A DNA stretch of 25,297 nt from positions 1-25,297 of the forward strand of contig CADCQZ010000371.1 of NCBI GenBank assembly GCA_902803675.1. Direction: 5' to 3'. Of the stretch, positions 16,770 through 25,202 are shown one piece after another (position 1 is the stretch's first letter; every line of letters starts with the position of its first letter). The translations under genes and the position numbers were made by a program. The stretch comes from an uncultured Eubacteriales bacterium. GTDB lineage: Bacteria > Bacillota_A > Clostridia > Christensenellales > Aristaeellaceae. The notes under the pieces were generated by a model, which searched no databases, was not told the origin of the DNA, and saw only the letters and a list, made by a program, of their open reading frames with translations.

Positions 16770-16817
16770 ACCGGTTCCTTTCCTTTAAGAAAGCTCAGCT
16801 CTGTCGGGCAGGAAAGC

Positions 16818-18212
16818 TCACTCTTTGTCGGGATCGCTCTCTTCGAGCGCTTCCGCGGCGGCGGCTACGGACTCCACGGCCTTGGCGGCATCCGCGGCCT
16901 TGATCCGCTCGTCGGCGTCCTTCACTTCGACCTTCGCCGCTTCCTTGATCAGATCGATGGTCTTGCGGGTGCGGGCGTCCTCGCGGTAGTACTCCATATC
17001 ACGGTCGCTGATGCGGGCACGGTAATCCTCGACCTTCTGACCGGAAGCCTTGGCGTCATCCCCGATCAGCTTGTCCACGTCCTCATCGGTGACCTGGACG
17101 CTCTCCTTGTCCGCGATGGCCTTGAGCACCAGGGAGCTCTTGACCTGGTTGTGGGCTTCACTGCGGTACATGTCGCGCATCTGTTCTTCGGTCTGCCCGG
17201 TGTACTTCAGGAAATCGTTGAGACGCATGCCCTGATAAGCCAGGCGCATCTCATACTGGCGCATCATGCTGTCCAGACGGGACTCGATCATGGCGTCGGG
17301 GATATCGCAGTCGGAAGCGTCCACCGCCTGCTGGATCAGCTGCTGCTCCAGTTCGCCGTCGGCGTTCTTCTCGGCGGTCTCTTCAAGGCTGGCCCGCTTG
17401 GCGGCCTTGTATTCCTCAAAGGTCTGATACTCGGAAACGTCCTTGGCGAACTCGTCGTCCATCTCCGGCCTGACCTTTTCCTCGATGCCCAGGAGCTTGA
17501 CATGGAAGACCGCTTCCTTGCCGGCCAGTTCCTCGGCGTGGTACTGCTCGGGGAAGGTCACGTGAAGGTCCTTCTCCTCACCGATGGCCATGCCGATCAT
17601 CTGATCCTCAAAACCCGGGATGAAGCTGCCGGAACCGATCTCCAGAGACTGGTCCTTGGCGGTGCCGCCCTCAAAGGCCACGCCGTCCACGGTGCCCGCG
17701 TAATCCAGCTTGGCGACATCGCCGCTCTTGAGGGCCCTGTCGGTCACTTCCATGCGGGTGGTGGCCCGTTCGGCGTCCTGTGAGATCGCCTGGTCCACAT
17801 CCTCATCGGTGACCTTGCGGACGTACTTGACCGCCTTCAGGCCCTTGTATTCGCCGATCTCCACGTCGGGAGACACATAGACCTTGACGGAGAACTTCAG
17901 GTCCTGACCGGCAGCCATCTGCTCGACCTGATCCATCTGAGCCTGGTCCACCACGTTGAGATCCTCGCCTTTGACAGCTTCCGTGTATACGTCAGGGAAG
18001 ATGATATCCAGCGCTTCTTCGTAGAACACGCCGTCGCCGTACATCCTCTCGATCAGTTTCCGGGGAGCCTTGCCCTTGCGGAACCCGGGCACATTGATCC
18101 TGCCCCGCAGCTTCAGATAGGCCTTCTGAATGGCACTGTCGAACTCCGCGGCCGGAACTTCAAAACTGATCTTGACCTGATTGCCTGAAATTTTTTCCAC
18201 TGAATAAGACAT
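16818..18212 (-). CDS. tig: Trigger factor, ribosome-associated chaperone and peptidyl-prolyl isomerase
   Basis: This 464-residue protein binds near the ribosomal exit tunnel. The ribosome-docking signature GFRKGKAP is at 43-50. An FKBP-type isomerase domain follows (GDVAKLDYAGTVDGVAFEGG to about 250), then the helical C-terminal chaperone arms. I chose the ATG at 18212 (MSYSVEKISGN) because it has GGAGG nearby and matches the family N-terminus; a start seven codons upstream adds MSRLEVF in the leader. After the chaperone arms there is an extra tail of about 35 residues rich in Ala, Glu and Lys, which makes it longer than the common 430 or so. It is the first gene of the tig-clpP-clpX-lon-ysxC block. 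Confidence 0.96.
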   Translation of the reverse strand: MSYSVEKISGNQVKISFEVPAAEFDSAIQKAYLKLRGRINVPGFRKGKAPRKLIERMYGDGVFYEEALDIIFPDVYTEAVKGEDLNVVDQAQMDQVEQMAAGQDLKFSVKVYVSPDVEIGEYKGLKAVKYVRKVTDEDVDQAISQDAERATTRMEVTDRALKSGDVAKLDYAGTVDGVAFEGGTAKDQSLEIGSGSFIPGFEDQMIGMAIGEEKDLHVTFPEQYHAEELAGKEAVFHVKLLGIEEKVRPEMDDEFAKDVSEYQTFEEYKAAKRASLEETAEKNADGELEQQLIQQAVDASDCDIPDAMIESRLDSMMRQYEMRLAYQGMRLNDFLKYTGQTEEQMRDMYRSEAHNQVKSSLVLKAIADKESVQVTDEDVDKLIGDDAKASGQKVEDYRARISDRDMEYYREDARTRKTIDLIKEAAKVEVKDADERIKAADAAKAVESVAAAAEALEESDPDKE

Positions 18213-18217
18213 GAAAA

Positions 18218-18222
18218 CCTCC
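18218..18222 (-). promoter_or_regulatory. Ribosome binding site of tig
   Basis: GGAGG on the - strand, five bases before the ATG at 18210-18212, supports the shorter tig start. Confidence 0.8.
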
Positions 18223-18269
18223 AAACGGCTCAATAGCCCAATTACGCCTCTTTACGGGCGCTACAGAAA

Positions 18270-18298
18270 ATAATATCATAAGAAGCGCTCCTTTGCAA
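18270..18298 (-). promoter_or_regulatory. Sigma-A-type promoter of the tig-clpP-clpX-lon-ysxC cluster
   Basis: On the - strand TTGCAA (18293-18298) and TATTAT (complement 18270-18275) are separated by exactly 17 bases. The expected leader before tig is about 50 bases. No CIRCE or CtsR box was found near it. Confidence 0.78.
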
Positions 18299-18307
18299 TG
18301 CTTTTCT

Positions 18308-18338
18308 CGCGCGGTGCTTCAGCCGCACCTAAAGCGCG
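18308..18338. repeat. GC-rich inverted repeat between divergent promoters
   Basis: CGCGC then GGTGC (18308-18317) can pair with GCACC (18325-18329) and, after a TAAA bulge, GCGCG (18334-18338). It lies between the -35 boxes of the tig and tldD promoters and so outside both expected transcripts. A shared regulator site is possible. Confidence 0.5.
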
Positions 18339-18344
18339 CGCCTG

Positions 18345-18373
18345 TTGTAAAACAGAGTGTTTTTATGTATAAT
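18345..18373 (+). promoter_or_regulatory. Sigma-A-type promoter of the tldD-tldE-lysC operon
   Basis: TTGTAA (18345-18350) and a perfect TATAAT (18368-18373) are separated by 17 bases. Transcription would start near 18380, about 27 bases before the tldD ATG. This rules out start codons further upstream in the same frame. Confidence 0.87.
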
Positions 18374-18394
18374 TATCCTGAAGAATCATTTGTC

Positions 18395-18399
18395 GGAGG
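18395..18399 (+). promoter_or_regulatory. Ribosome binding site of tldD
   Basis: GGAGG lies seven bases before the ATG at 18407 and, together with the promoter, sets the tldD start. Confidence 0.8.
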
Positions 18400-18406
18400 C
18401 GACTTG

Positions 18407-19840
18407 ATGAAAGCACCCTTTTCACCGTTCCTGACCGCTCAGGCCGATGGTCTCAAACGCCTGATCGGGCTGCTGAAACAGGACCATGATTTTGTCAGCG
18501 TGCTGGCCACCGACTCCCGGGGCTTCGCCGTCAGGATCTCTCAGAAGGCGAAAAACGTATCGAGCGAGACCATGACGACGGAGAGGGGCTATGTGGTCCG
18601 GGTATGCCGGGAGGGCCGGTATTCCGAAGCCGCGTTCAACCGTTTCGATCCCGAATCGCCGGAGGAGACCGCGGCCATGATCCGCCGGGAGCTCGACAGT
18701 CAGTTCCGTGTCCTCGGGCGTTTCGGGCGTTTCGCCCCCTATATCACCCCGGTGATGCCGGATCACGGGACCGGGCTGGTGAGCGAGATGGATACCGGGA
18801 GGCTCCCCGAGGAAGAGGACATGGGGGCCCTGATCGAAAAGCTCGACGCCGTATCCGCTTCCGGAGCCGCCCGTGACAGCGTGGTGGACTGCACCGTGAG
18901 CGCGCAGTGCACGCACATCTCGAAAATGTATCTGACCGATAAGACGGACATGCGCCAGAGCTATGTCTACGCCGAAGGGAGCGTCCTTGTCGTCGCGTCG
19001 AACGGCGAGCGCGCGGAGATGGCTCACGAAGGCGTGAGCGGCCGGTGCGGCCCGGAGCTCTTCGACGACATGGGACCCGTGCTGGACAAAGCCCTCAAAA
19101 GCGTCTCGGAGCTCCTGAGCGCGCAGAGGGTCGAGCCCGGGGAATACGACATCATCACCCTTCCCGATGTGACGGGGCTCATCGCCCATGAAGCTTTCGG
19201 CCACGGCGTGGAGATGGACATGTTCGTCAAGAACCGCGCGCTCGGGGCCGATTACATCGGCAAGCGCGTGGGCAGCGACCTGGTGACCATGCACGAAGGC
19301 GCCCTGTGCGCCGTGGACGTGACTTCCTACGCCTTCGATGACGAAGGCACCCCGGCGGGAGACGTGACGGAGATCGAAAACGGCATCCTGAAGACCGGGA
19401 TCTGCGACGCGCTGAGCGCTCTGCGCCTCGGCGTATCCCCCACGGGGAACGGCAAGCGGCAGAACTACGCTCACAAGGTCTATACCCGCATGACCAACAC
19501 GCTCTTCGACAGCGGAGAAAGCACCCTGGATGAGATGATCGCCTCCGTCGAACACGGTTATCTGCTCAGCGGCATCTCCTCCGGCATGGAGGATCCCAAG
19601 CACTGGGGCATCCAGTGCATCGTGGAGAAGGGCTACGAGATCAGGGACGGCCGCCTTACCGGCCGGGTCGTTGCGCCCGTGGTGATGACGGGCTATGTGC
19701 CCGACCTGCTGGGTTCCGTTTCCATGGTCAGCCGGGACAGGGAGGTCTTCGGCACGGGCGGGTGCGGCAAAGGGCACAAGGAATGGGTCAAGGTGGCCGA
19801 CGGCGGCCCCTGCCTGAAAGCGAGGGCGATGCTGGGATGA
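18407..19840 (+). CDS. tldD: TldD metallopeptidase subunit
   Basis: This 477-residue protein is the catalytic half of the TldD/TldE zinc protease. The HExxxH motif is at 261-266 (HEAFGH), and C453 in GTGGCGKG fits the third zinc ligand of the E. coli enzyme. In E. coli the complex digests small unfolded peptides and trims the microcin B17 leader; the role in Clostridia is less clear. I start it at the ATG at 18407 because the promoter is at 18345-18373 and GGAGG is just before; the frame is open 38 codons further up but these are untranscribed or leader. It overlaps the next gene by four bases (ATGA). No peptide precursor gene is seen nearby. Confidence 0.93.
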   Translation: MKAPFSPFLTAQADGLKRLIGLLKQDHDFVSVLATDSRGFAVRISQKAKNVSSETMTTERGYVVRVCREGRYSEAAFNRFDPESPEETAAMIRRELDSQFRVLGRFGRFAPYITPVMPDHGTGLVSEMDTGRLPEEEDMGALIEKLDAVSASGAARDSVVDCTVSAQCTHISKMYLTDKTDMRQSYVYAEGSVLVVASNGERAEMAHEGVSGRCGPELFDDMGPVLDKALKSVSELLSAQRVEPGEYDIITLPDVTGLIAHEAFGHGVEMDMFVKNRALGADYIGKRVGSDLVTMHEGALCAVDVTSYAFDDEGTPAGDVTEIENGILKTGICDALSALRLGVSPTGNGKRQNYAHKVYTRMTNTLFDSGESTLDEMIASVEHGYLLSGISSGMEDPKHWGIQCIVEKGYEIRDGRLTGRVVAPVVMTGYVPDLLGSVSMVSRDREVFGTGGCGKGHKEWVKVADGGPCLKARAMLG

Positions 19841-21123
19841 CGATACAGGAGATGACCGATATCCTCAAACGCAGCGGCGCCGACGGATGGGAGCTGACCC
19901 AGACCGTCAGCCGCGGATGGGAATTCTACTTCATCCGGCATCTGACGGATCAGAACCGGTACAAGAACATCGAGAGTTTTCAGGTCAAGGTGTTCAGGCT
20001 CTCTCCCGACCGGAAATACCTGGGCAGCGCGTCCGGGACGGTGCCTCCCCAGGCCGATGAGAAGGAAGCCGAAGCGATCATCGGGAACCTGATGCTGTCC
20101 GCGTCCTTCGTGAAGAATCCTTTCTACACGCTCCGGCCGGCCGGAGACGCGGTCCCGGAAGGCACTAAAGCCCGGGATCCCGGCGACACCGCGGCGGATT
20201 TCCTCGAGGTCATGAACAGCCTGCCCGAGACGGATACGGAGGATATCAATTCCTTTGAGCTGTTCACCGCGAGAAAGACCATCCGGCTCATCACCAGCGA
20301 GGGGATCGACCTTTCGGCCGATGTGAATGAGGCCATGCTGGAAGTGGTGGTCAACGCCCGCGGATCGGACGGGGAAGAGATCGAGCTGTACCGGATGTAC
20401 CGCAGCGGCGGATGCGACAAAGCTTCCCTTCGGGAGGATATCGAAAAAGCCATGCGGTACGGGAAGGACAAGCTCGCCGCGGGAAAGACCCCGGCGCTCG
20501 GAAAGGCCGATGTGGTATTGTCCACCGACGCGGCGGCGGAGGTCTATAACTGGTTCATCTACCGGATGAGCGCCGCGAACAAGGTGCGGGGCTGGAGCGA
20601 CTGGAGCATCGGGACGCCCATCGCCCCGGACATGACCGGGGACCGGCTGACGGTGCGCGCCGTCACTTCCCTGCCCAATTCCTCCGATGACCTGCCCTTC
20701 GATCCGGAGGGCGCCCCGAGGCGCGACATGGTCATCATCAGGGACAACGTGCCGGAGAACTTCTACGGCAGCCGGCAGTTCAGCCAGTATCTCGGGCTCG
20801 GGAACAGCTTCATCCCCGGTAATTTCACCGTGGAAGGAGGCACCGCCTCCCGGGAGGAGATCCTTGAGGGCCGGTATCTCGAGGTGGTGGAGTTTTCCGA
20901 TTTCCAGGTGGACCCTCTGACGGGAGACATCGCCGGGGAGATCCGCCTGGCCTACTGGCACGACGGCACGGCCGTGCGGGCCGTCAGCGGCGGCTCCGTC
21001 AGCGGAAACATGAAGGAACTCGTCAAAACGATGCGCTGCACCGAACAGACCCGTCAGTATGACAGCCTGGTGATCCCCGCGGTCACAAGGCTCAGGAACG
21101 CGACCGTCACCGGCGCAGCCTGA
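19837..21123 (+). CDS. tldE: TldE/PmbA-like partner subunit
   Basis: This 428-residue protein is related to TldD in fold but lacks the HExxxH motif, as expected of the non-catalytic TldE (PmbA) partner. The ATG lies in the ATGA overlap with the tldD stop, which supports this start over in-frame codons inside tldD. The usual N-terminal pattern of the family is visible (helix, then ESFQVKVFRL, then an aspartate- and glutamate-rich helical segment). The C-terminal half has the VEGGTASREEILEG and VEFSDFQVDPLTGDIAGEIR segments that align with the TldD/PmbA C-domain. Equal production of the two subunits fits an obligate heterodimer. The gene is followed by lysC after 14 bases. Confidence 0.9.
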   Translation: MTIQEMTDILKRSGADGWELTQTVSRGWEFYFIRHLTDQNRYKNIESFQVKVFRLSPDRKYLGSASGTVPPQADEKEAEAIIGNLMLSASFVKNPFYTLRPAGDAVPEGTKARDPGDTAADFLEVMNSLPETDTEDINSFELFTARKTIRLITSEGIDLSADVNEAMLEVVVNARGSDGEEIELYRMYRSGGCDKASLREDIEKAMRYGKDKLAAGKTPALGKADVVLSTDAAAEVYNWFIYRMSAANKVRGWSDWSIGTPIAPDMTGDRLTVRAVTSLPNSSDDLPFDPEGAPRRDMVIIRDNVPENFYGSRQFSQYLGLGNSFIPGNFTVEGGTASREEILEGRYLEVVEFSDFQVDPLTGDIAGEIRLAYWHDGTAVRAVSGGSVSGNMKELVKTMRCTEQTRQYDSLVIPAVTRLRNATVTGAA

Positions 21124-21137
21124 TCAGGAGGGATCGT

Positions 21138-22451
21138 ATGATCGTCGTAAAATTCGGCGGGAGCTCCCTGGCGGACGCTTCCCAGTTCAAAAAAGTCGCC
21201 CAGATCGTCAGGGACGATCCCCAGCGCCATTATGTGGTCCCCAGTGCCCCCGGAAAAAGGGCCAAGGGAGATGACAAGGTGACGGACCTGCTCTATGCCT
21301 GCAGTCGCTTAAGAGCCCAGGGGCAGCCCTACGAGTTCCAGCTGCAAAAGATCCGCGACCGGTACGAAAGCATCATCCGGGAGCTGAGCATCGATATCAG
21401 CCTGGACGGGGATTTTGAGGAGATATCCGCGCGGATCCGTGACGGAGCCAGCGAGAGCTATATCGCCAGCCGGGGCGAATATCTGTGCGGGAAGTGCCTG
21501 GCCAGGCATCTCGGATTCGAGTTCATCGACGCGGCCCGCGTCATCCGTTTCTTCAAGGACGGCAGGCTGGACGAGGAAAAGACCTGCGAGCTCCTGCGCG
21601 GAACGCTCAAGGATATCCCCTATGCCGTCATCCCCGGTTTTTACGGGGCCGACGAGGACGGCAGCGTCATCACCTTTTCCCGGGGCGGCAGCGATATCAG
21701 CGGCGCCCTGGTGGCCAACGCCGTCAATGCCGACGTGTATGAGAACTGGACGGACGTGACCGGGTTCCGCATGGCGGATCCCCGCATCATCAAGGACGCG
21801 CAGTTCATCGATTCCCTCACCTACCGGGAGCTGCGGGAGCTGAGCTATATGGGCGCGACCGTGCTGCATGAAGACTCGGTCTTCCCCGTGCACAAGTCCG
21901 GCATCCCGACGAACATCCGCAACACCAACGATCCGAGCCATCCCGGCACCATGATCAGCGCTTCTTTACGGCCCGGCTCCACCCGGCACACCATCACCGG
22001 CATCGCCGGCCAGAAGGGGTTCACCATCATCCACATCGAAAAGGACATGATGAACAACGAGCTGGGTTTCGGCCGGCGCGTGCTCCAGGCCTTTGAGGAA
22101 AACGGGGTCAACTTCGAGCACCTGCCCACCGGCATCGACACCATGAGCGTCGTAGTCAAGGAAGCCGAGCTGGCGCCCCACCGGGAAGCGGTCATCGAGC
22201 GGATCAAAGAGCTGGTGCAGCCCGATAACCTGACGGTGTCAGACCACCTGGCCCTGATCGCCACCGTGGGACGGGGCATGGTGCGCGTTTTCGGCACCGC
22301 GGCCCGGCTGTTCACCGCCATTTCCACCCGCGGCATATCCATCCGCACCATCGACCAGGGATCCAGCGAGCTGTCCATCATCGTCGGCGTGGATGAGGAT
22401 GATTTTGAGAACGCCGTCGAGGCCATTTACGATACTTTCGTACGCACCTGA
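21138..22451 (+). CDS. lysC: Aspartate kinase, monofunctional
   Basis: This 437-residue enzyme phosphorylates aspartate at the head of the lysine, threonine, methionine and diaminopimelate pathway. The amino acid kinase domain starts with VVKFGGSS (3-10); VVPSAPGKR and FSRGGSDISGA are further substrate and nucleotide motifs. Two ACT domains follow, seen in TGIAGQKGFTIIHI and LIATVGRGMVRVFGTAARLF with QGSSELSIIV, so feedback control by an end-product amino acid is likely. AGGAGG at 21126-21131 precedes the ATG. There is no homoserine dehydrogenase fusion. Its place before murC may reflect the shared need for diaminopimelate in the cell wall, but this link is an inference. Confidence 0.95.
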   Translation: MIVVKFGGSSLADASQFKKVAQIVRDDPQRHYVVPSAPGKRAKGDDKVTDLLYACSRLRAQGQPYEFQLQKIRDRYESIIRELSIDISLDGDFEEISARIRDGASESYIASRGEYLCGKCLARHLGFEFIDAARVIRFFKDGRLDEEKTCELLRGTLKDIPYAVIPGFYGADEDGSVITFSRGGSDISGALVANAVNADVYENWTDVTGFRMADPRIIKDAQFIDSLTYRELRELSYMGATVLHEDSVFPVHKSGIPTNIRNTNDPSHPGTMISASLRPGSTRHTITGIAGQKGFTIIHIEKDMMNNELGFGRRVLQAFEENGVNFEHLPTGIDTMSVVVKEAELAPHREAVIERIKELVQPDNLTVSDHLALIATVGRGMVRVFGTAARLFTAISTRGISIRTIDQGSSELSIIVGVDEDDFENAVEAIYDTFVRT

Positions 22452-22488
22452 CCTATCACCCATTTATAAAAGGAGCACCCATACCGTT

Positions 22489-24438
22489 ATGAATCTTCAG
22501 GGCAAACTTTCACTGGCTTTTCTGGAAGAGGACAGACCCCAGGGAGGCCTGTTCCGTGTTAAGCCTTTATTGAACGACGATACCGTTTTTGCTGCGGACC
22601 TTAAAAAAGAACTTCCCGACGACGGCTATCTCAGGGTGGTGCCGGACAAGGACGAGCAGCGCACTTTCAAGACCCGGATGCGCGAGATCGCCCCCCTGTG
22701 CGTCCTGGACCTGACGGGCGAGACCAAGGGCAAGGTCAAGAAGAACCGCAACTACCGGCCCGATAAAAACGAGTTCAATCAGTATGTCATCTACTCGGAC
22801 GTGATCCGGCCCTGTCCCAAAGACCTGGTGTATCAGGTGGTGCAGGAGAGCGGCCTGGAAAACGCCGTCACCGAAATGGTCTATATCCGCAGCGGCGCCA
22901 ATATCCAGGGGCCCTACCTCAGGACCGGGGAAGCGGCCGGTGAGACCGAAAAACTGCCGCCCGACAGCCGGTTCCTGAAAACAGTGGAACTGCCGGACGG
23001 CAGGGCCCTGCTGATCTACTGGCCCGCCCGGCCGGCGGAAGAAAAAGAGCCGTCTCCCCTCCCCCTCAATGCCGCCGAACAGATCCAGGCGCTCAACGAT
23101 GACCTGAAGGGGCTCAACAATCCCCTGAAAGAAGCGCCCGAACCCGTCAGGGACCTGCCGGCGACGCCGGTCGGAAAGGGCACACCGCTGCTCCCGGCGC
23201 TGATCGCGCCGCCGGCCGTCAAAAAGACCGTCAATCCCCTGGCCCAGGCCGTGGAAGCCCAGCGCAAGAGCGCCGCTGACCCCGGCAGCGCGGAAGAAAA
23301 CCGGAAAAACGCCCGCGACATCCTCCCCGAAAAGCTCAGGAACGGCTTGACCGCGGCCATGAAGACCGAGAGCGGCCGCAAAGCCCTGGCCGATCTTATG
23401 CAGGACCTGGGAGCCGGGCCCGGCTTCCCCGGCGCCGCGGCCATGATCGGCGGAGAGGATGGATTCTCGGAGCGGCTGCAGGATCTGGAAGCCGAACGGC
23501 TCCACCTGATCATGCAGCTGGACGAAGCCAAAAAGGATCAGAAAGCCTATGCCGACAAGGTGATCAAAAGCGCGGAGACCGAAAAAAAGCGTGAGCTCGA
23601 CGCTCTCATCGGCATCATCGGGGAAAAGCGCCGCATCATCGACGAGCTGACCGAAAAACAGGAGACCCTGATCCGGCCGGCGGATGACACGCCTCTCCCG
23701 GCAGCCGGGCGGTGCGCGCCGCCCGAGGAAATGATCCGGCAGGTCCTGGACGCGTTCCACGCTTCCGGCTTCGCCATGAACCGCACGGAAGCGGCGGCCT
23801 TGATGGCCGTCATCGCCCAGTGCCGGGGGATATTCGCCGTCAGCACGGTCGAAAGATCGGATACGATCATTTTCGCGGACGCGGTGAAGGACGCCTTCGG
23901 CGTTCCCGTCCGGATGCCCGGCACGGCCGAAAGCGCGCCCGAAGGATCAGACGGCCTGCATCTGACATGCGCGTCGTGCGGGGTGCCCGCGGTGAAGGGA
24001 ACGGAGATCTGTTTCGTCCCCACCGTGAAATATGAACTCGGGGACGGGATGAAAAGCCTCTTTGATCTGAGCCCGTTCGCCTTCGTGCCGCTGCCCAGAG
24101 CACAGGGCATCCTCAAAGCGCCGCTGCCCGCGGCCGCTGTCCCCGTTTCCGCCGCCTGGCTCAGGCACAGTTTCGGGCCCCGTGAGCTCGACCTGGAAGC
24201 GCAGGATATACTGCGCAGGCTGCAGGGGAAGCTGCCCGCCGCTGTCCTGAGACTGTGTGCCGGCCTGATCTCCGCCGTCCATCCCTATGCCGAGGGATCG
24301 CTGCGGGAGGTGACGGATCTGGCCCTTTCATACTGCGCCGTCCCCTATATCAGGATCGCGCAGACCGATACCGCCGACGTCCTGCCCCTGCTCAAAGGGA
24401 TGCCGCGCACTTTAAGGATGCTCAGCGATGGTCAGTGA
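22489..24438 (+). CDS. Uncharacterised coiled-coil protein with possible degenerate P-loop domain
   Basis: I do not recognise this 649-residue protein. The ATG at 22489 is the likely start; AAAGGAG is at 22468-22474, a longer spacing than usual, and the frame upstream runs into lysC. Residues 1 to about 184 look like a mixed beta domain. A Pro/Ala/Lys-rich linker covers about 185-290. A strong predicted coiled coil occupies about 325-395 (many Glu, Lys and Leu in heptads). The C-terminal part (about 414-649) begins with a helix and strand arrangement that looks like a P-loop ATPase start (AALMAVIAQCRGIFAVSTVE), but without any GxxxxGK[ST]. Later helices resemble an AAA+ lid. There is no signal peptide or membrane segment. 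It overlaps the methyltransferase gene by 11 bases, so it is made from the same message. Confidence 0.7.
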   Translation: MNLQGKLSLAFLEEDRPQGGLFRVKPLLNDDTVFAADLKKELPDDGYLRVVPDKDEQRTFKTRMREIAPLCVLDLTGETKGKVKKNRNYRPDKNEFNQYVIYSDVIRPCPKDLVYQVVQESGLENAVTEMVYIRSGANIQGPYLRTGEAAGETEKLPPDSRFLKTVELPDGRALLIYWPARPAEEKEPSPLPLNAAEQIQALNDDLKGLNNPLKEAPEPVRDLPATPVGKGTPLLPALIAPPAVKKTVNPLAQAVEAQRKSAADPGSAEENRKNARDILPEKLRNGLTAAMKTESGRKALADLMQDLGAGPGFPGAAAMIGGEDGFSERLQDLEAERLHLIMQLDEAKKDQKAYADKVIKSAETEKKRELDALIGIIGEKRRIIDELTEKQETLIRPADDTPLPAAGRCAPPEEMIRQVLDAFHASGFAMNRTEAAALMAVIAQCRGIFAVSTVERSDTIIFADAVKDAFGVPVRMPGTAESAPEGSDGLHLTCASCGVPAVKGTEICFVPTVKYELGDGMKSLFDLSPFAFVPLPRAQGILKAPLPAAAVPVSAAWLRHSFGPRELDLEAQDILRRLQGKLPAAVLRLCAGLISAVHPYAEGSLREVTDLALSYCAVPYIRIAQTDTADVLPLLKGMPRTLRMLSDGQ

Positions 24439-25189
24439 GATCACGAGCCTGAAAAATCCCCTCATCAGGGAGATACGCCGTATCCGGGAGAAGCCCTCGG
24501 ACCTGTTCCTGGTGGAAGGCAGAAAAATGACCGCCGAAGCCGTGGCCTGCGGCGCGGCCGAGACCGTGCTGTGGACCCCGGAGGGGCGTGACAGGTCGGG
24601 CCTCAGGCCCGGGGACGGCACACAGACCATCCTGGTGGATACGAAGGTCATGCAGGCTGTCAGCAGCCTGAAGACCCCCCAGGGGATCGTCTGCGTCTGC
24701 CGGAAGGATCACCCCTATCCCCGGCCCGCATACCCGTTCCTTTCCGTCGCGCTCAACGGTGTCCAGGATCCCGGCAACGTGGGGACGATCCTCAGGACCC
24801 TGGACGCAGCCGGCGGCGGCACGGCGTATCTGGACCGGGAGTGCGCCGATCCCTACGGCGCGAAGGCGCTGAGCGCCAGCATGGGGAGCATCTTCAGGGT
24901 GCGCGTGTCCGTTACGGACGACCTCCCCGACGCTCTGCGGTCTCTCAAGGCTCAGGGAGTGTCCACCCTGGCCGGTGACCTTGGCGGGGAGGAGTTTTTC
25001 GGCCATCCCATGCTGGGCAGCAGGGTCTGCGTGGTGATCGGCAACGAGGGACACGGCATCAGCGACACTGTGCGCGGCTGTGTCGATCACCGGTACAGGC
25101 TCCCCATCCCGGGCGGGGCGGAATCCCTGAACGCTGCCGTATCCGCGGGGATCTTCCTGTATGATCTGATCAGGGATATCCTGCATTGA
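24428..25189 (+). CDS. SpoU/TrmH-family RNA 2'-O-methyltransferase
   Basis: This 253-residue enzyme has the three SPOUT motifs: motif 1 at 110-123 (NGVQDPGNVGTILR), motif 2 at 203-210 (VIGNEGHG) and motif 3 at 227-240 (IPGGAESLNAAVSA). The N-terminal region (MVSEITSLKNPLIREIRRIRE, then LFLVEGRKM) is a small substrate-binding domain typical of rRNA-type members such as the RlmB/YsgA group. It would place a methyl group on a ribose 2'-OH in rRNA or tRNA using S-adenosylmethionine. Which nucleotide it modifies cannot be read from the sequence. Its start lies 11 bases inside the previous gene; its stop is 13 bases before murC. Confidence 0.9.
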   Translation: MVSEITSLKNPLIREIRRIREKPSDLFLVEGRKMTAEAVACGAAETVLWTPEGRDRSGLRPGDGTQTILVDTKVMQAVSSLKTPQGIVCVCRKDHPYPRPAYPFLSVALNGVQDPGNVGTILRTLDAAGGGTAYLDRECADPYGAKALSASMGSIFRVRVSVTDDLPDALRSLKAQGVSTLAGDLGGEEFFGHPMLGSRVCVVIGNEGHGISDTVRGCVDHRYRLPIPGGAESLNAAVSAGIFLYDLIRDILH

Positions 25190-25202
25190 AACGGAGGATA
25201 CC

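Noticed and set aside
14768..18300. CIRCE or CtsR operators near tig, clp and lon
   Set aside because: I searched the gaps by eye on both strands for the inverted repeat of HrcA and the direct heptad repeat of CtsR and found neither.
18293..18406. Longer tldD with 38 extra N-terminal codons
   Set aside because: These codons overlap the promoter boxes at 18345-18373 and would not be transcribed; GGAGG precedes the ATG at 18407.
22461..22470. TATAAA-like -10 box before the coiled-coil gene
   Set aside because: No acceptable -35 box lies 16-18 bases upstream, and the spacing to lysC favours one operon.
22393..22488. Coiled-coil gene starting inside lysC
   Set aside because: The extra residues are the shadow of the lysC end, and no ribosome site supports that start.
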